A stretch of 64,000 nucleotides of DNA from Microbacterium luteolum (GCF_039533965.1 NZ_BAAAUN010000001.1:1524950-1588949), one strand, 5' to 3'. Positions 54,376-62,986 are shown, counted from the stretch's first letter. The notes: generated by a model from the sequence alone, not told the origin. Made by a program: numbers and translations.

Positions 54376-55188
54376 TTACTTCGCGGTGAAGTAGTTGTCG
54401 TAGATCGTCTGGTAGTCGCCGTCGTCCTGCAGCTCCTTCAGCGCGCCGTTGATCGCCTCGCGCAGCTCGTCCTTCTCGCCCTTGGCGAAGGCGAAGCCGT
54501 AGGACTCGCCGGTCTCGTACTCCTCGACGATCTTGTAGGCCTTGTCGGCCTTCTCGTGCTCGAGGTTCACCGGCTGGTCCTGCAGGATGGCGTCGATCTG
54601 GCCGGCCTGCATCGCGGGCCACAGCTCGCCGTCGGAGGGGTACTGCACGAGCTGGGCGCCGGTCGCGTTCTCGGTCGCGTAGGCCTCGCCCGTCGTGCCC
54701 TGCTGCACGCCGACGTTCTTGCCGGAGAGGTCGTCGATCGACTTGATGCCCGAGTCGGTGCGCACGAGCAGCGACTGCAGCGACTCGTAGTACGGGTCGG
54801 AGAAGTCGATGTTGGCCTTGCGCTCGTCGGTGATCGTCATGGCCGAGGCGCCGATGTCGCAGGTGCCGGCCGCGAGGGTCGTTCCGGACTGGAGCGCGTC
54901 GAATCCGACGTCCTGGACGGAGAGCTTGAGGTCGAGCTTCTTGGCGATCGCGTCGAGCAGGTCGATGTCGAAGCCCGTGTAGCCGGTGCCGTTGTCGCCA
55001 CCCTCGAACTCGAAGGGAGCGTAGGGGATATCGGAGCAGACCGTCAGCGTCCCCGCCTCGACCAGGCCGTACTCGTCGCCCGCGGCGGGCTCCCCGCCGG
55101 AGTCACCGGCGCCCGTGGCGCAACCGGCGAGGGCGAGGGTGGCGGTCGCCACGAGAGCGAGGCCGGCGAGGATGTTGCGACGTTGCAT
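54376..55188 (-). CDS. polar amino-acid ABC transporter substrate-binding lipoprotein (family 3)
   Basis: Lipoprotein of 270 residues, signal peptide MQRRNILAGLALVATATLALAGC with lipobox LAGC. Family-3 receptor segments are GLVEAGTLTVCSDIPYAPFEFE and GYTGFDIDLLDAIAKKLDLKL. It heads the importer; glutamine, glutamate, arginine or cystine are all possible. GGAG lies 6 nt upstream of the ATG at 55188. Confidence 0.92.
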   Translation of the reverse strand: MQRRNILAGLALVATATLALAGCATGAGDSGGEPAAGDEYGLVEAGTLTVCSDIPYAPFEFEGGDNGTGYTGFDIDLLDAIAKKLDLKLSVQDVGFDALQSGTTLAAGTCDIGASAMTITDERKANIDFSDPYYESLQSLLVRTDSGIKSIDDLSGKNVGVQQGTTGEAYATENATGAQLVQYPSDGELWPAMQAGQIDAILQDQPVNLEHEKADKAYKIVEEYETGESYGFAFAKGEKDELREAINGALKELQDDGDYQTIYDNYFTAK

Positions 55189-55293
55189 GTCGACTCCAGA
55201 GTGAGACGAGGGCAATGACGCCCACGGACAGGTAGGTGATCATCTAAACATGCGGCTCGTCGCGCCGACCAACGGGAGGGTACTGCGGCGGAT

Positions 55294-55303
55294 CACATTT
55301 GTG
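55294..55303. promoter_or_regulatory. small palindrome in the region between divergent genes
   Basis: CACATTTGTG is a 10-bp palindrome inside a longer symmetrical-looking stretch (about 55293-55315), 105 bp from the receptor gene start and 131 bp from the Lys-rich protein gene. It could be an operator; no regulator is encoded nearby. Confidence 0.3.
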
Positions 55304-55433
55304 TTGCAAGTGTGACGAATCATGACGTACCCGACGGGACGCAGCGGGCGCGGCACCGGCTGTTCACCTCGAGTGACTATCCTCTGTGCCCAAGACATGA
55401 GCGACGACGCTCCGGATGCAGGGAGAACAGATC

Positions 55434-56036
55434 ATGGCAAAGAAGACCACCGCACAGCGCACCGCAGAGGCCGCTGTCGACGCCGCCAAGGATGCGGCGA
55501 AGGATGCGAAGAAGCTGATCAAGTCGCTGCCGAAGAAGGCCGCGAAGAAGCTCAAGCCGCTCGTGGAGGACGCGAAGGACGCGTCCAAGGTGTCGAAGAA
55601 GAAGGTCGCCGACAAGCCCAAGAAGGTGACCAAGTCGGCCACCGCGGCGACCGAGAGTCTGCAGGTCGCCACCGCCCGGTTCGAGGCCGCGAAGAAGGCG
55701 GACAAGAAGAAGGCCGACCTGAAGAGGGCGGAGAAGAAGGCCGAGAAGAAGGCGGACGAGAAGTCCCGCGCTCCGAAGAAGACGGCTCCGACGAAGGGTG
55801 CCGTGATCGCCCCGGCCCCCGTCGACGCACCTGCCGCGACGCCCGCCCCGGTCGTCACGCCGACGCGTCGCGTCAAGACGCCGGTGATCAAGGCGCCCGC
55901 CGTCGAGGCACCAGCATCCACGGGCGATCTGAGCGCGCTCACGGTCGTCGAACTGCGGTCCCGCGCCCGTGCCGCCGGACACGTCGGCTACTCCCGCCTC
56001 TCGAAGGCGGCACTGATCGACCTCCTTGCGCGTTGA
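55434..56036 (+). CDS. Lys/Ala-rich nucleoid-associated-like protein with C-terminal Rho_N/SAP-like motif
   Basis: Protein of 200 residues. The first 120 residues are nearly all Lys, Ala, Asp and Glu in helix-favouring order (AEAAVDAAKDAAKDAKKLIKSL and the like), as in histone H1-like tails and HupS-type proteins. A Pro/Ala/Val linker follows (125-165). The end, LTVVELRSRARAAGHVGYSRLSKAALIDLL, fits a Rho_N/SAP-type helix-extended-helix nucleic-acid motif. It is probably a DNA-binding protein. GGGAGA precedes the ATG at 55434. The stop is 1 nt before the start of the large synthetase gene. Confidence 0.8.
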   Translation: MAKKTTAQRTAEAAVDAAKDAAKDAKKLIKSLPKKAAKKLKPLVEDAKDASKVSKKKVADKPKKVTKSATAATESLQVATARFEAAKKADKKKADLKRAEKKAEKKADEKSRAPKKTAPTKGAVIAPAPVDAPAATPAPVVTPTRRVKTPVIKAPAVEAPASTGDLSALTVVELRSRARAAGHVGYSRLSKAALIDLLAR

Positions 56037-56037
56037 C

Positions 56038-59000
56038 GTGCAGACGGCGCTGGACCGCAGCGCGGAGGCACCGCCGCCCCGGACGCTCATCGACATCCTC
56101 CGCGAGACGACCGCGCGGCATCCCGAGGCGTCGGCGATCGAAGACGCAGACGGCGCCCTGAGCTACGCCGAGCTGCTGGCGAGCGTCTGGCGCACCGCCG
56201 CGCTGCTGCACGCGCAGGGCGTTCGTGCGGGCGATCGCGTCGGCATCCGCATGGCGTCGGGCCGACGTGAGCTGTACATCGCGATCCTGGGCACGATGGC
56301 GGCGGGAGCGGCGTACGTGCCGGTCGACGCCGACGACCCCGAAGAGCGCGCCGACCTCGTGTTCCGTGAGGCCCGTGTCACCGGCACCATCACCGGCGGC
56401 GGCGTGTACCACCCCGCCGACGCCGCACCGTCGTCCGATCTCTTCGACAGTGAGAACCCGCACCCGAGCACGGCCGCCGTCCCGGTCATCGCGCCACCGA
56501 CCGTCGAGGACGACGCCTGGATCATCTTCACCTCCGGCTCGACGGGCGTCCCGAAAGGGGTCGCGGTGTCGCATCGCTCTGCCGCCGCCTTCGTCGACGC
56601 CGAAGCCCGGCTGTTCCTGCAGGACGCTCCGCTCGGCCCGGGTGACCGTGTGCTGGCCGGGCTGTCGGTCGCCTTCGACGCCTCGTGCGAGGAGATGTGG
56701 CTGGCCTGGGGCCACGGCGCCTGCCTGGTGCCCGCTCCCCGTGCGCTCGTGCGCTCCGGTGAGGATCTCGGCCCGTGGCTGCTCGGCCACGGCATCACGG
56801 TCGTGTCGACCGTCCCGACGCTCGCCGCCCTCTGGCCGCAGGATGCGATCGAGAACGTGCGCCTGCTCATCTTCGGCGGAGAGGCATGCCCACCTGAGCT
56901 GGTGACCCGCCTCGCCTCCGACGGCCGGGAGGTCTGGAACACGTACGGTCCCACCGAAGCCACCGTCGTCGCGTGCGCCTCCCTGATGGACGGGGCAGGT
57001 CCCGTGCGCATCGGACTGCCGCTGGACGGCTGGTCGCTGGCGGTCGTCGACGGCACCGGCGAGCGCGTCGCCGAGGGAGAGACCGGAGAGCTCATCATCG
57101 GCGGCGTCGGGCTCGCGCGATACCTCGACCCCGCGAAGGATGCCGAGAAGTATGCCGCCATGCCGTCCCTGGGCTGGGACCGCGCCTACCGTTCCGGCGA
57201 CCTCGTCCGCTTCGAGTCCGATGGCCTGATCTTCCAGGGCCGCGCCGACGACCAGGTCAAGATCGGCGGGCGTCGCATCGAACTGGGCGAGGTCGAATCG
57301 GCGCTGCAGGCCCTCACCGCGGTGTCCGCGGCGACCGTCGTCGTCCAGAAGACCGAGACCGGCATGTCGGTCCTCGTCGGCTACGTCGTGCCCGACGAGG
57401 GGTTCGACCGCCAGATCGCGCGCGCCGAGCTCTCCGAGACGCTGCCCGCTCCGCTCATCCCGCTCCTCGCGACGGTGGACGATCTGCCGGTGCGCACCTC
57501 CGGCAAGGTCGACAAGGCTGCTCTCCCGTGGCCGCTCGATTCCGGGGACGCCGGAGACTCGTCGCTCTCCGGCACATCGGCCTGGCTGGCCGAGCAGTGG
57601 TTCGCGGTGCTCGGCATCCGTCCGGCCGATGAGGACGCCGACTTCTTCCAGCTGGGTGGCGGCTCGCTCGCCGCCGCCCAGCTCGTCTCGCGCCTGCGGA
57701 CGCGCGCCCCCGAATTCACCATGACCGACGTCTATGATCTTCCGCGGCTGCGCCAGATGGCGGATGCCGTCGAAGAGGAGACCGACGCTGAGGCCGAGCA
57801 CGAGGAGCGCGTCTTCAGCCAGCCTCGGCCGACCCCGCGCAGGATGCAGTGGGTGCAGACGATCGCCGGGTTCCCGCTCTTCGTCTTCACCGGCATCCGC
57901 TGGCTCCTCTTCCTCCTCGCCGCGAGCTGGCTGCTGCGACTCTCTCCCGGGTTCGAGTTCCTCCCCGACGTCTCGGGATGGGTCGTGCTGGTGGGCCTGC
58001 TCGTCTTCGCGACTCCGCTGGGCAAGATGACGATCGCGGCGACGGCCGCCCGGCTCCTCCTCGCCGGGGTTCGCCCGGGAGACTATCCCCGCGGCGGCGG
58101 CGTGCACCTGCGCCTCTGGCTCGCCGAGCAGATCGCGCAGCAGGTCGATCCGGTCGGCCTCGCCGGAGCACCGTGGGTCGTGTACTACGCACGCGCGCTC
58201 GGCGCCCGCATCCACCGGGACGTCGACCTGCACACGGTGCCCCCGATCACCGGGATGCTCGACATCGGGGCCGGAGCATCGATCGAGCCCGAGGTGGACC
58301 TCACGGGCTACTGGATCGACGGCGACACGGTGCGCATCGGCAGCATCCGGATCGGCGCGGATGCCACGGTCGGCGCCCGCAGCACGCTCGCCCCCGGCAC
58401 CAAGATCGGCCGGAGAGCCGAGATCGCCCCCGGATCGGCGGTCTTCGGTCGGGTGCGCGCGGGTCAGCGTTGGGCCGGTTCTCCCGCGGCCCGCACGGGT
58501 GGGCTCTCCCAGCCTTTCGCTCCGACGCGCCCGCCGAGCAAGCGCCGCTGGCTGTGGGCGTACGCGGCGTCGTCCGCCGCCCTCGGCGTCCTGCCGCTTC
58601 TCGCGTTCGGCGCCGGTGGTGCTCTCCTCGCGTCCGGGATCCGCGGCGCCGATTCGCTGCTCGCCGCGGTGCCGGGGATCCTCGCGATGCTCGTGCCGGC
58701 CGTGCTCCTCACCGGTGCGGTCTTCGCGGTCGTCGTGCTCGTCCTCGTCCGCCTGCTCGGCATCGGGCTGGCGGAGGGCATCCATCCCGTGCGCTCCCGG
58801 GTCGCCTGGCAGGCGTGGACGACCGAGCGGCTGCTCGACTCGGCCCGCACGTTCCTGTTCCCGCTGTACTCCAGCGGGTTCACCCCGCTGTGGCTGCGCG
58901 CCCTCGGCGCCGACGTCGGCCGCGACGTCGAGGCGTCGACCGTGCTGCTGATCCCGAAGCTCACGACGATCGCCGACGGCGCCTTCCTCGCCGACGACAC

Positions 59001-59961
59001 CATGGTCGCCACGTATGAGCTGCAGGGCGGTTGGATGCGGTTGGCGAACGCCAGGATCGGCAAGCGCGCCTTCCTCGGCAACTCGGGGCTCGCCGCGGGT
59101 GGGCACAACGTCCCGAAGGATGGTCTGGTCGCCGTCCTCTCGGTGGCCCCGCTGAAGGCCAAGGCCGGATCGTCCTGGTTGGGCTCGCCCGCCACCCGTC
59201 TGCGGCGCGTGGTCAACGATGCCGACCTCGAGCGCACGTATCGTCCCCGCAGCGGCCTGCGGGTCGCTCGAGCCCTCTGGGAGGCGGGCCGGATCGTCCC
59301 GGTGTTCGTCACCTGCGCGATCGGGCTGGCGGTGATGCTGACCCTGGCCGCCCTCATCGAAGCGGTCGGCCTGGCGTGGGCTGTCGCGCTCTCTCCCGCC
59401 GTGATGCTGGCCGCCGGTGCCTTCGCGGCGTTGATCACCTCGGCCGCGAAGTGGGTCATCGTCGGTCCGATCCGTGCCGGCGAGCATCCGCTCTGGTCGA
59501 GCTTCGTGTGGCGCACCGAGGTGTCGGACACCTTCACGGAGATGGTCGCCGCACCCTGGTTCGCCAACGCGGCATCGGGCACACCCGCTCTCGCGATCTG
59601 GCTGCGCACCCTCGGCGCGAAGATCGGCCGAGGGGTCTGGACGGACAGCTACTGGCTTCCCGAACCCGACCTGGTCACCCTCGGCGACGGCGCGACCGTG
59701 AACCGCGGATGTGTGGTTCAGACGCATCTGTTCCATGATCGTGTGATGAGCATCGATTCCGTGACCCTCGAGAACGGTGCGACCCTGGGGCCGCACAGCG
59801 TCATCCTGCCTGCGGCGACGATCGGCGCGGATGCCACGGTGGGCCCGGCCTCTCTCGTGATGCGCGGAGAGTTCGTGCCCGTCGGGAGCCGGTGGAGCGG
59901 CAACCCGATCGGCCCCTGGCGGGCCGTCAAGGTGCGTTCGTACCAGGCCTCCGACGCATGA
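56038..59961 (+). CDS. Pls/PosA-family single-module peptide synthetase (adenylation, carrier, membrane and beta-helix domains)
   Basis: Protein of about 1307 residues. Adenylation domain: ATP loop FTSGSTGVPKG (164-174), the amino-group aspartate in VAFDASCEEM (D214), NTYGPTEA (301-308), YRSGDLV (384-390) and the lysine of TSGKVDKA (about 490). Carrier domain: LGGGSLAAA with the phosphopantetheine serine at 543. Then three membrane-helix regions (about 608-668, 835-905, 1085-1140) alternate with three soluble parts containing left-handed beta-helix hexapeptides. There is no condensation or thioesterase domain. This plan matches poly-lysine synthetase (Pls), so it may polymerise an amino acid at the membrane. 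Start GTG 56038; TTG at 56026 possible. Confidence 0.9.
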   Translation: MQTALDRSAEAPPPRTLIDILRETTARHPEASAIEDADGALSYAELLASVWRTAALLHAQGVRAGDRVGIRMASGRRELYIAILGTMAAGAAYVPVDADDPEERADLVFREARVTGTITGGGVYHPADAAPSSDLFDSENPHPSTAAVPVIAPPTVEDDAWIIFTSGSTGVPKGVAVSHRSAAAFVDAEARLFLQDAPLGPGDRVLAGLSVAFDASCEEMWLAWGHGACLVPAPRALVRSGEDLGPWLLGHGITVVSTVPTLAALWPQDAIENVRLLIFGGEACPPELVTRLASDGREVWNTYGPTEATVVACASLMDGAGPVRIGLPLDGWSLAVVDGTGERVAEGETGELIIGGVGLARYLDPAKDAEKYAAMPSLGWDRAYRSGDLVRFESDGLIFQGRADDQVKIGGRRIELGEVESALQALTAVSAATVVVQKTETGMSVLVGYVVPDEGFDRQIARAELSETLPAPLIPLLATVDDLPVRTSGKVDKAALPWPLDSGDAGDSSLSGTSAWLAEQWFAVLGIRPADEDADFFQLGGGSLAAAQLVSRLRTRAPEFTMTDVYDLPRLRQMADAVEEETDAEAEHEERVFSQPRPTPRRMQWVQTIAGFPLFVFTGIRWLLFLLAASWLLRLSPGFEFLPDVSGWVVLVGLLVFATPLGKMTIAATAARLLLAGVRPGDYPRGGGVHLRLWLAEQIAQQVDPVGLAGAPWVVYYARALGARIHRDVDLHTVPPITGMLDIGAGASIEPEVDLTGYWIDGDTVRIGSIRIGADATVGARSTLAPGTKIGRRAEIAPGSAVFGRVRAGQRWAGSPAARTGGLSQPFAPTRPPSKRRWLWAYAASSAALGVLPLLAFGAGGALLASGIRGADSLLAAVPGILAMLVPAVLLTGAVFAVVVLVLVRLLGIGLAEGIHPVRSRVAWQAWTTERLLDSARTFLFPLYSSGFTPLWLRALGADVGRDVEASTVLLIPKLTTIADGAFLADDTMVATYELQGGWMRLANARIGKRAFLGNSGLAAGGHNVPKDGLVAVLSVAPLKAKAGSSWLGSPATRLRRVVNDADLERTYRPRSGLRVARALWEAGRIVPVFVTCAIGLAVMLTLAALIEAVGLAWAVALSPAVMLAAGAFAALITSAAKWVIVGPIRAGEHPLWSSFVWRTEVSDTFTEMVAAPWFANAASGTPALAIWLRTLGAKIGRGVWTDSYWLPEPDLVTLGDGATVNRGCVVQTHLFHDRVMSIDSVTLENGATLGPHSVILPAATIGADATVGPASLVMRGEFVPVGSRWSGNPIGPWRAVKVRSYQASDA

Positions 59962-61268
59962 CCGTCGACCCCTACACCCCGCACAGCGGAGACCGCCGCT
60001 TCGGGGTGCTGCACTACGACCTCTCGATCGACTACCGGGTGCCGACGAATCGCCTCGTCGGCACGGCCACGCTGCAGGTGCGGATGCAGGAGGCGGCGAA
60101 GCACATCTCGCTCGACCTCGTCGGGCTCAAGGCCACGAAGGTGCGGGTGAGCGGGGACCGCGGCGCGACCTTCCGGCAGGATCAGCGCCGCATCAGGGTG
60201 GACTTCGGCACCGAGCGAGCGGCGGGCGACGAGTTCACGGTCACGGTGGACTACTCGGGAGCACCGGCCCCGCGCCGCACCCGCTGGGGGATGATCGGCT
60301 GGGAGGAGCTCGAAGACGGCGCCCTGGTCGCCTCGCAGCCGACCGGCGCCGCGACGTGGTTCCCGTGCAACGACATCCCCTCGGACAAGGCCACGTACCG
60401 GCTGGAGTTCACGGCGGACCCGGAGTACACGGTGGTCAGCGGCGGGGCGGCGACCCGTTCGACGCAACGCGGACGCACCCGCTGGACGTTCCAGCAGACG
60501 CTGCCCACGGCGACGTACCTCATGACGGTGCAGATCGGCCAGTACGCGGATGAGAGGGTCGCGCTCGGCGACACCCCTGGTCGGCTCTACTTCCCGACGG
60601 CGCTCGCTCCGCGTGTGCGCGCGGACTTCGCTCCCCTCGACGAGATGATGCGCGTCTTCGTCGAGGCCTTCGGTCCGTACCCGCAGGACTCGTACAAGGT
60701 CGTCGTCACGCCGGACGATCTCGAGATCCCGCTCGAAGCGCAGGGCATGGCGATCTTCGGTGCCAACCACATCGACGGGGCGCAGAGCTGCGAGCGGCTG
60801 ATCGCGCACGAGCTCGCGCATCAGTGGTTCGGCAACAGCGTCGGGGTGAGCCGCTGGCAGGACATCTGGCTGAACGAGGGGTTCGCCTGCTACGCCGAAT
60901 GGGTGTGGTCCGAGGCCTCGGGAGGTGCGACGGCGCATGCGAAGGCGCGAGCCCACCACGCGCGCCTCGCGGCTCTTCCGCAGGACCTGCTGCTGTCCGA
61001 CCCCGGCCCCGCCGACATGTTCGACGACCGCGTCTACAAGCGCGGGGCGCTGGCCCTCCACGCGCTGCGGCTCACGATCGGCGACGGACTCTTCTTCACG
61101 GTCACGCGCACCTGGGCGTCCCGCTTCGAAGGACTCGCCGTGACGACCGACGACTTCCTCGGCCTGGTCGACGAGATCGCCGGAGCAGAAGGACGCGCGC
61201 TGATGCGGGCATGGCTCGACGATCTGCCGCTTCCTGCTCTTCCCCCGGTCAGCCGCGCGCGACGCTGA
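59958..61268 (+). CDS. M1-family zinc metallopeptidase (aminopeptidase N-like, short form)
   Basis: Protein of 436 residues. The zinc site is HELAHQWFGN at about residues 292-301, with the third ligand in NEGFACYAE. The substrate-recognition stretch reads EAQGMAIFGANH, the place of the GxMEN motif. It lacks the long C-terminal helical domain of full-size M1 enzymes (about 850 residues) and has no signal peptide. Start at 59958 overlaps the synthetase stop (ATGA), so it is translationally coupled and is probably part of that pathway, for example trimming or degrading its product (inferred). Its 3' end overlaps the PPTase gene by 20 nt. Confidence 0.92.
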   Translation: MTVDPYTPHSGDRRFGVLHYDLSIDYRVPTNRLVGTATLQVRMQEAAKHISLDLVGLKATKVRVSGDRGATFRQDQRRIRVDFGTERAAGDEFTVTVDYSGAPAPRRTRWGMIGWEELEDGALVASQPTGAATWFPCNDIPSDKATYRLEFTADPEYTVVSGGAATRSTQRGRTRWTFQQTLPTATYLMTVQIGQYADERVALGDTPGRLYFPTALAPRVRADFAPLDEMMRVFVEAFGPYPQDSYKVVVTPDDLEIPLEAQGMAIFGANHIDGAQSCERLIAHELAHQWFGNSVGVSRWQDIWLNEGFACYAEWVWSEASGGATAHAKARAHHARLAALPQDLLLSDPGPADMFDDRVYKRGALALHALRLTIGDGLFFTVTRTWASRFEGLAVTTDDFLGLVDEIAGAEGRALMRAWLDDLPLPALPPVSRARR

Positions 61269-61881
61269 GCGTATGGCCGTCCGGGCCGGGCAGGGTCGCG
61301 ACCTGAACGGGCGATCGGCGTCCGGGAAGCACGGCCGACCACACGAGCGGTCCCGCGCCCTGCGGGACCGAGCGCGCCGGTTCCAGCCGCACGGTGTTCG
61401 GATCGATCTCCACCCCGCGCCCATCGGCCTTCACGGCCGCTTCGATGCGGGTCCAGCCGGCCAGGTCGGGGGTGCTCCCCGCCGGGAACATCGGCCCGAG
61501 CTCCGCGACGCGGTCCTCCGCGGAGTTCCGCTCGAGATCGACGCCCAGCGGCGTCGATCCCCTGGACACCGCGACCGCTACCAGATCCTCCGCGTGGCTG
61601 ACGCTGAGCACGAAGCCCGGCGTGCGCGGCGCGGCGTGATCCTCACCGCACCGCGCGCACGAGCTGTCGAGCGGCACGTCGTCGCCCCCACCGAGACCGA
61701 CGACGAGCGTGCGGATCAGCGCGCGCCCCGCCAGGAATCCCGCGGCTCGCGCCCCGCTCAGCTGCCGGTATCTCGCGAGTTGACGCTCTCCCATCGCCGC
61801 GAGATCCGCCTCGGTGAAGTCACCGAGGTCGGCGACGCGCGCCCAGGCGATGGTCGCGCCGTGCCAGGTGATCTCTTCCAT
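61249..61881 (-). CDS. 4'-phosphopantetheinyl transferase (Sfp-type)
   Basis: Protein of 210 residues. Sfp-family motifs are SVSHAEDLVAVAVS, PLGVDLE (metal-binding aspartate and glutamate) and WTRIEAAVKADGRG (WxxxEAxxK-like). It attaches phosphopantetheine to carrier domains and would activate the serine of the neighbouring synthetase. It is convergent with the M1 gene, sharing 20 nt, and lies 33 nt downstream of the Dabb gene on its own strand. Confidence 0.9.
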   Translation of the reverse strand: MEEITWHGATIAWARVADLGDFTEADLAAMGERQLARYRQLSGARAAGFLAGRALIRTLVVGLGGGDDVPLDSSCARCGEDHAAPRTPGFVLSVSHAEDLVAVAVSRGSTPLGVDLERNSAEDRVAELGPMFPAGSTPDLAGWTRIEAAVKADGRGVEIDPNTVRLEPARSVPQGAGPLVWSAVLPGRRSPVQVATLPGPDGHTLSVARG

Positions 61882-61914
61882 GCCGTCGCCGCCGCACCGG
61901 TCGGGCGGCGCCGG

Positions 61915-62217
61915 TCAGACCTCGAAGTCGACGGCGACGCGCGACGAGACGACCGAGCGCACGTAGGCGACGACCTCCTCGTGCGCGGGGTGCACCTGAT
62001 ACTCCTCGAGCGCGTCGATCGAGGCGAAGTCGGCGACCAGGGTCACATCCCAGTTCGCGTCGGGGTACGCCATGTTGGCGCCGGCGGAGATCGACAGCAG
62101 CTGCGGCACCACGCCGTCGAGGGCGTTGAGGCGACGGGCGACCTCGGCCGCCTGCGCGCTGCGCTCTGCGGCATCCTCGGCCGCGAGCTTCCAGGTCACC
62201 ACATGGCGGACGGTCAT
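61915..62217 (-). CDS. Dabb (stress-responsive A/B barrel) domain protein
   Basis: Protein of 100 residues with the ferredoxin-like Dabb fold: VRHVVTWKLA at the N terminus and ALEEYQVHPAHEEVVAYVRSVV near the end. Members form dimeric barrels; roles vary. AAGGAG lies 5 nt before the ATG at 62217, which overlaps the stop of the glutaredoxin gene (ATGA). Confidence 0.88.
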   Translation of the reverse strand: MTVRHVVTWKLAAEDAAERSAQAAEVARRLNALDGVVPQLLSISAGANMAYPDANWDVTLVADFASIDALEEYQVHPAHEEVVAYVRSVVSSRVAVDFEV

Positions 62218-62510
62218 CTCGACTCCTTCTGATCGCTGAGCGCGACGGCGCGGACGGACTCTTCGAGCGCGAGGCGCAGCCGGTCGGGCGACACCCGCCA
62301 GTGCGCGTGGAGTTCTCCGTCGATGAGCACCACCGGGATCTTCTCCCACCACAGCTCGTACAGGGCCGGGTCGTCCGTGATGGAGACCTCGGCGATCTCG
62401 ATCTGCTCCGCCGCGGCATCCGGCAGCTCGGCGACGACGGCGTCGATCACCTCGGAGGCGACATCGCAGAGGTGGCAGTCGGGCTTGCCGATCAGGGTCA
62501 GCGTGGTCAC
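62214..62510 (-). CDS. glutaredoxin-family protein
   Basis: Protein of 98 residues with a thioredoxin-type fold: TLTLIGKPDCHLCDVASEVI carries the CHLC redox site (Cys-X-X-Cys) and KIPVVLIDGEL the cis-proline. It probably reduces disulfides in the cytoplasm. Start GTG at 62510 overlaps the rhodanese stop (GTGA). Confidence 0.88.
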   Translation of the reverse strand: MTTLTLIGKPDCHLCDVASEVIDAVVAELPDAAAEQIEIAEVSITDDPALYELWWEKIPVVLIDGELHAHWRVSPDRLRLALEESVRAVALSDQKESR

Positions 62511-62809
62511 GCCGACGGCACCTCGACCTCGCGACCCTGGGCGATCCATTCCCCGGTGCCGCCCTCGACGTTCGTCACGTCGTAGCCGCGCGCCTCGAGC
62601 GCCTCGACGACTCGAGCCGAACGACCGCCCATCTGGCAGATCACGTCGAATGCCTCGCCGGGCAGCTCTTCCAGGCGGTTGCCGATCTCGGACATCGGGA
62701 TGTTGACCGCACCGGGCACGTGGCCCGCCGCGAACTCGTCCTTCTCGCGCACGTCGACGAGCGGCGTGGTGGAGCGCTCGGCGAGCTCGGTGACGGTGAT
62801 CGACTTCAT
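62507..62809 (-). CDS. rhodanese-like domain protein
   Basis: Single-domain rhodanese of 100 residues. The active-site loop is CQMGGRS (about residue 63); LVDVREKDEFAAGHVPGAVNIP is the conserved N-terminal part. It moves sulfane sulfur, possibly together with the glutaredoxin encoded next. GAGAGG precedes the ATG at 62809. Confidence 0.93.
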   Translation of the reverse strand: MKSITVTELAERSTTPLVDVREKDEFAAGHVPGAVNIPMSEIGNRLEELPGEAFDVICQMGGRSARVVEALEARGYDVTNVEGGTGEWIAQGREVEVPSA

Positions 62810-62842
62810 GACGTCCTCTCGACGGTGCAGACATGCGGGCAG

Positions 62843-62881
62843 AGACACAAAGCGCCCGTCCGAAGACAGGCGCTCGTGTCT
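62843..62881 (-). terminator. terminator after the bS22 gene
   Basis: Nested stem: AGACAC (62843-62848) with GTGTCT (62876-62881) around AGCGCC (62851-62856) with GGCGCT (62869-62874). It starts 7 nt beyond the bS22 stop codon at 62888. Confidence 0.7.
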
Positions 62882-62887
62882 GGCCGC

Positions 62888-62986
62888 TTACTTCTTGTTG
62901 CGGCGCTGGTGGCGAGTCTTACGAAGCAGCTTGCGGTGCTTCTTCTTCGCCATGCGCTTGCGGCGCTTCTTGATGACAGAACCCAC
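62888..62986 (-). CDS. 30S ribosomal protein bS22 (AURKAIP1/COX24 family)
   Basis: Tiny basic protein of 32 residues beginning (V/M)GSVIKKRRKRMAKKKH and ending in RHQRRNKK. This is the actinobacterial small ribosomal protein bS22, found in mycobacterial ribosomes and ubiquitous in high-GC gram-positives. Start GTG at 62986 follows GAGG. A BldC-like gene lies nearby upstream, as in mycobacteria (Rv0500A-Rv0500B), but here a membrane-protein gene lies between them. Confidence 0.95.
   Translation of the reverse strand: MGSVIKKRRKRMAKKKHRKLLRKTRHQRRNKK

Noticed and set aside
55939..59796. 1285-codon open frame opposite the Pls-like synthetase
   Set aside because: The translation is low-complexity Arg/Gly/Asp/Glu/His rich with no motif; the synthetase has all its domain motifs on the plus strand.
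59718..61424. Minus-strand frame opposite the M1 peptidase
   Set aside because: No motif; the plus strand has the HELAH zinc site.
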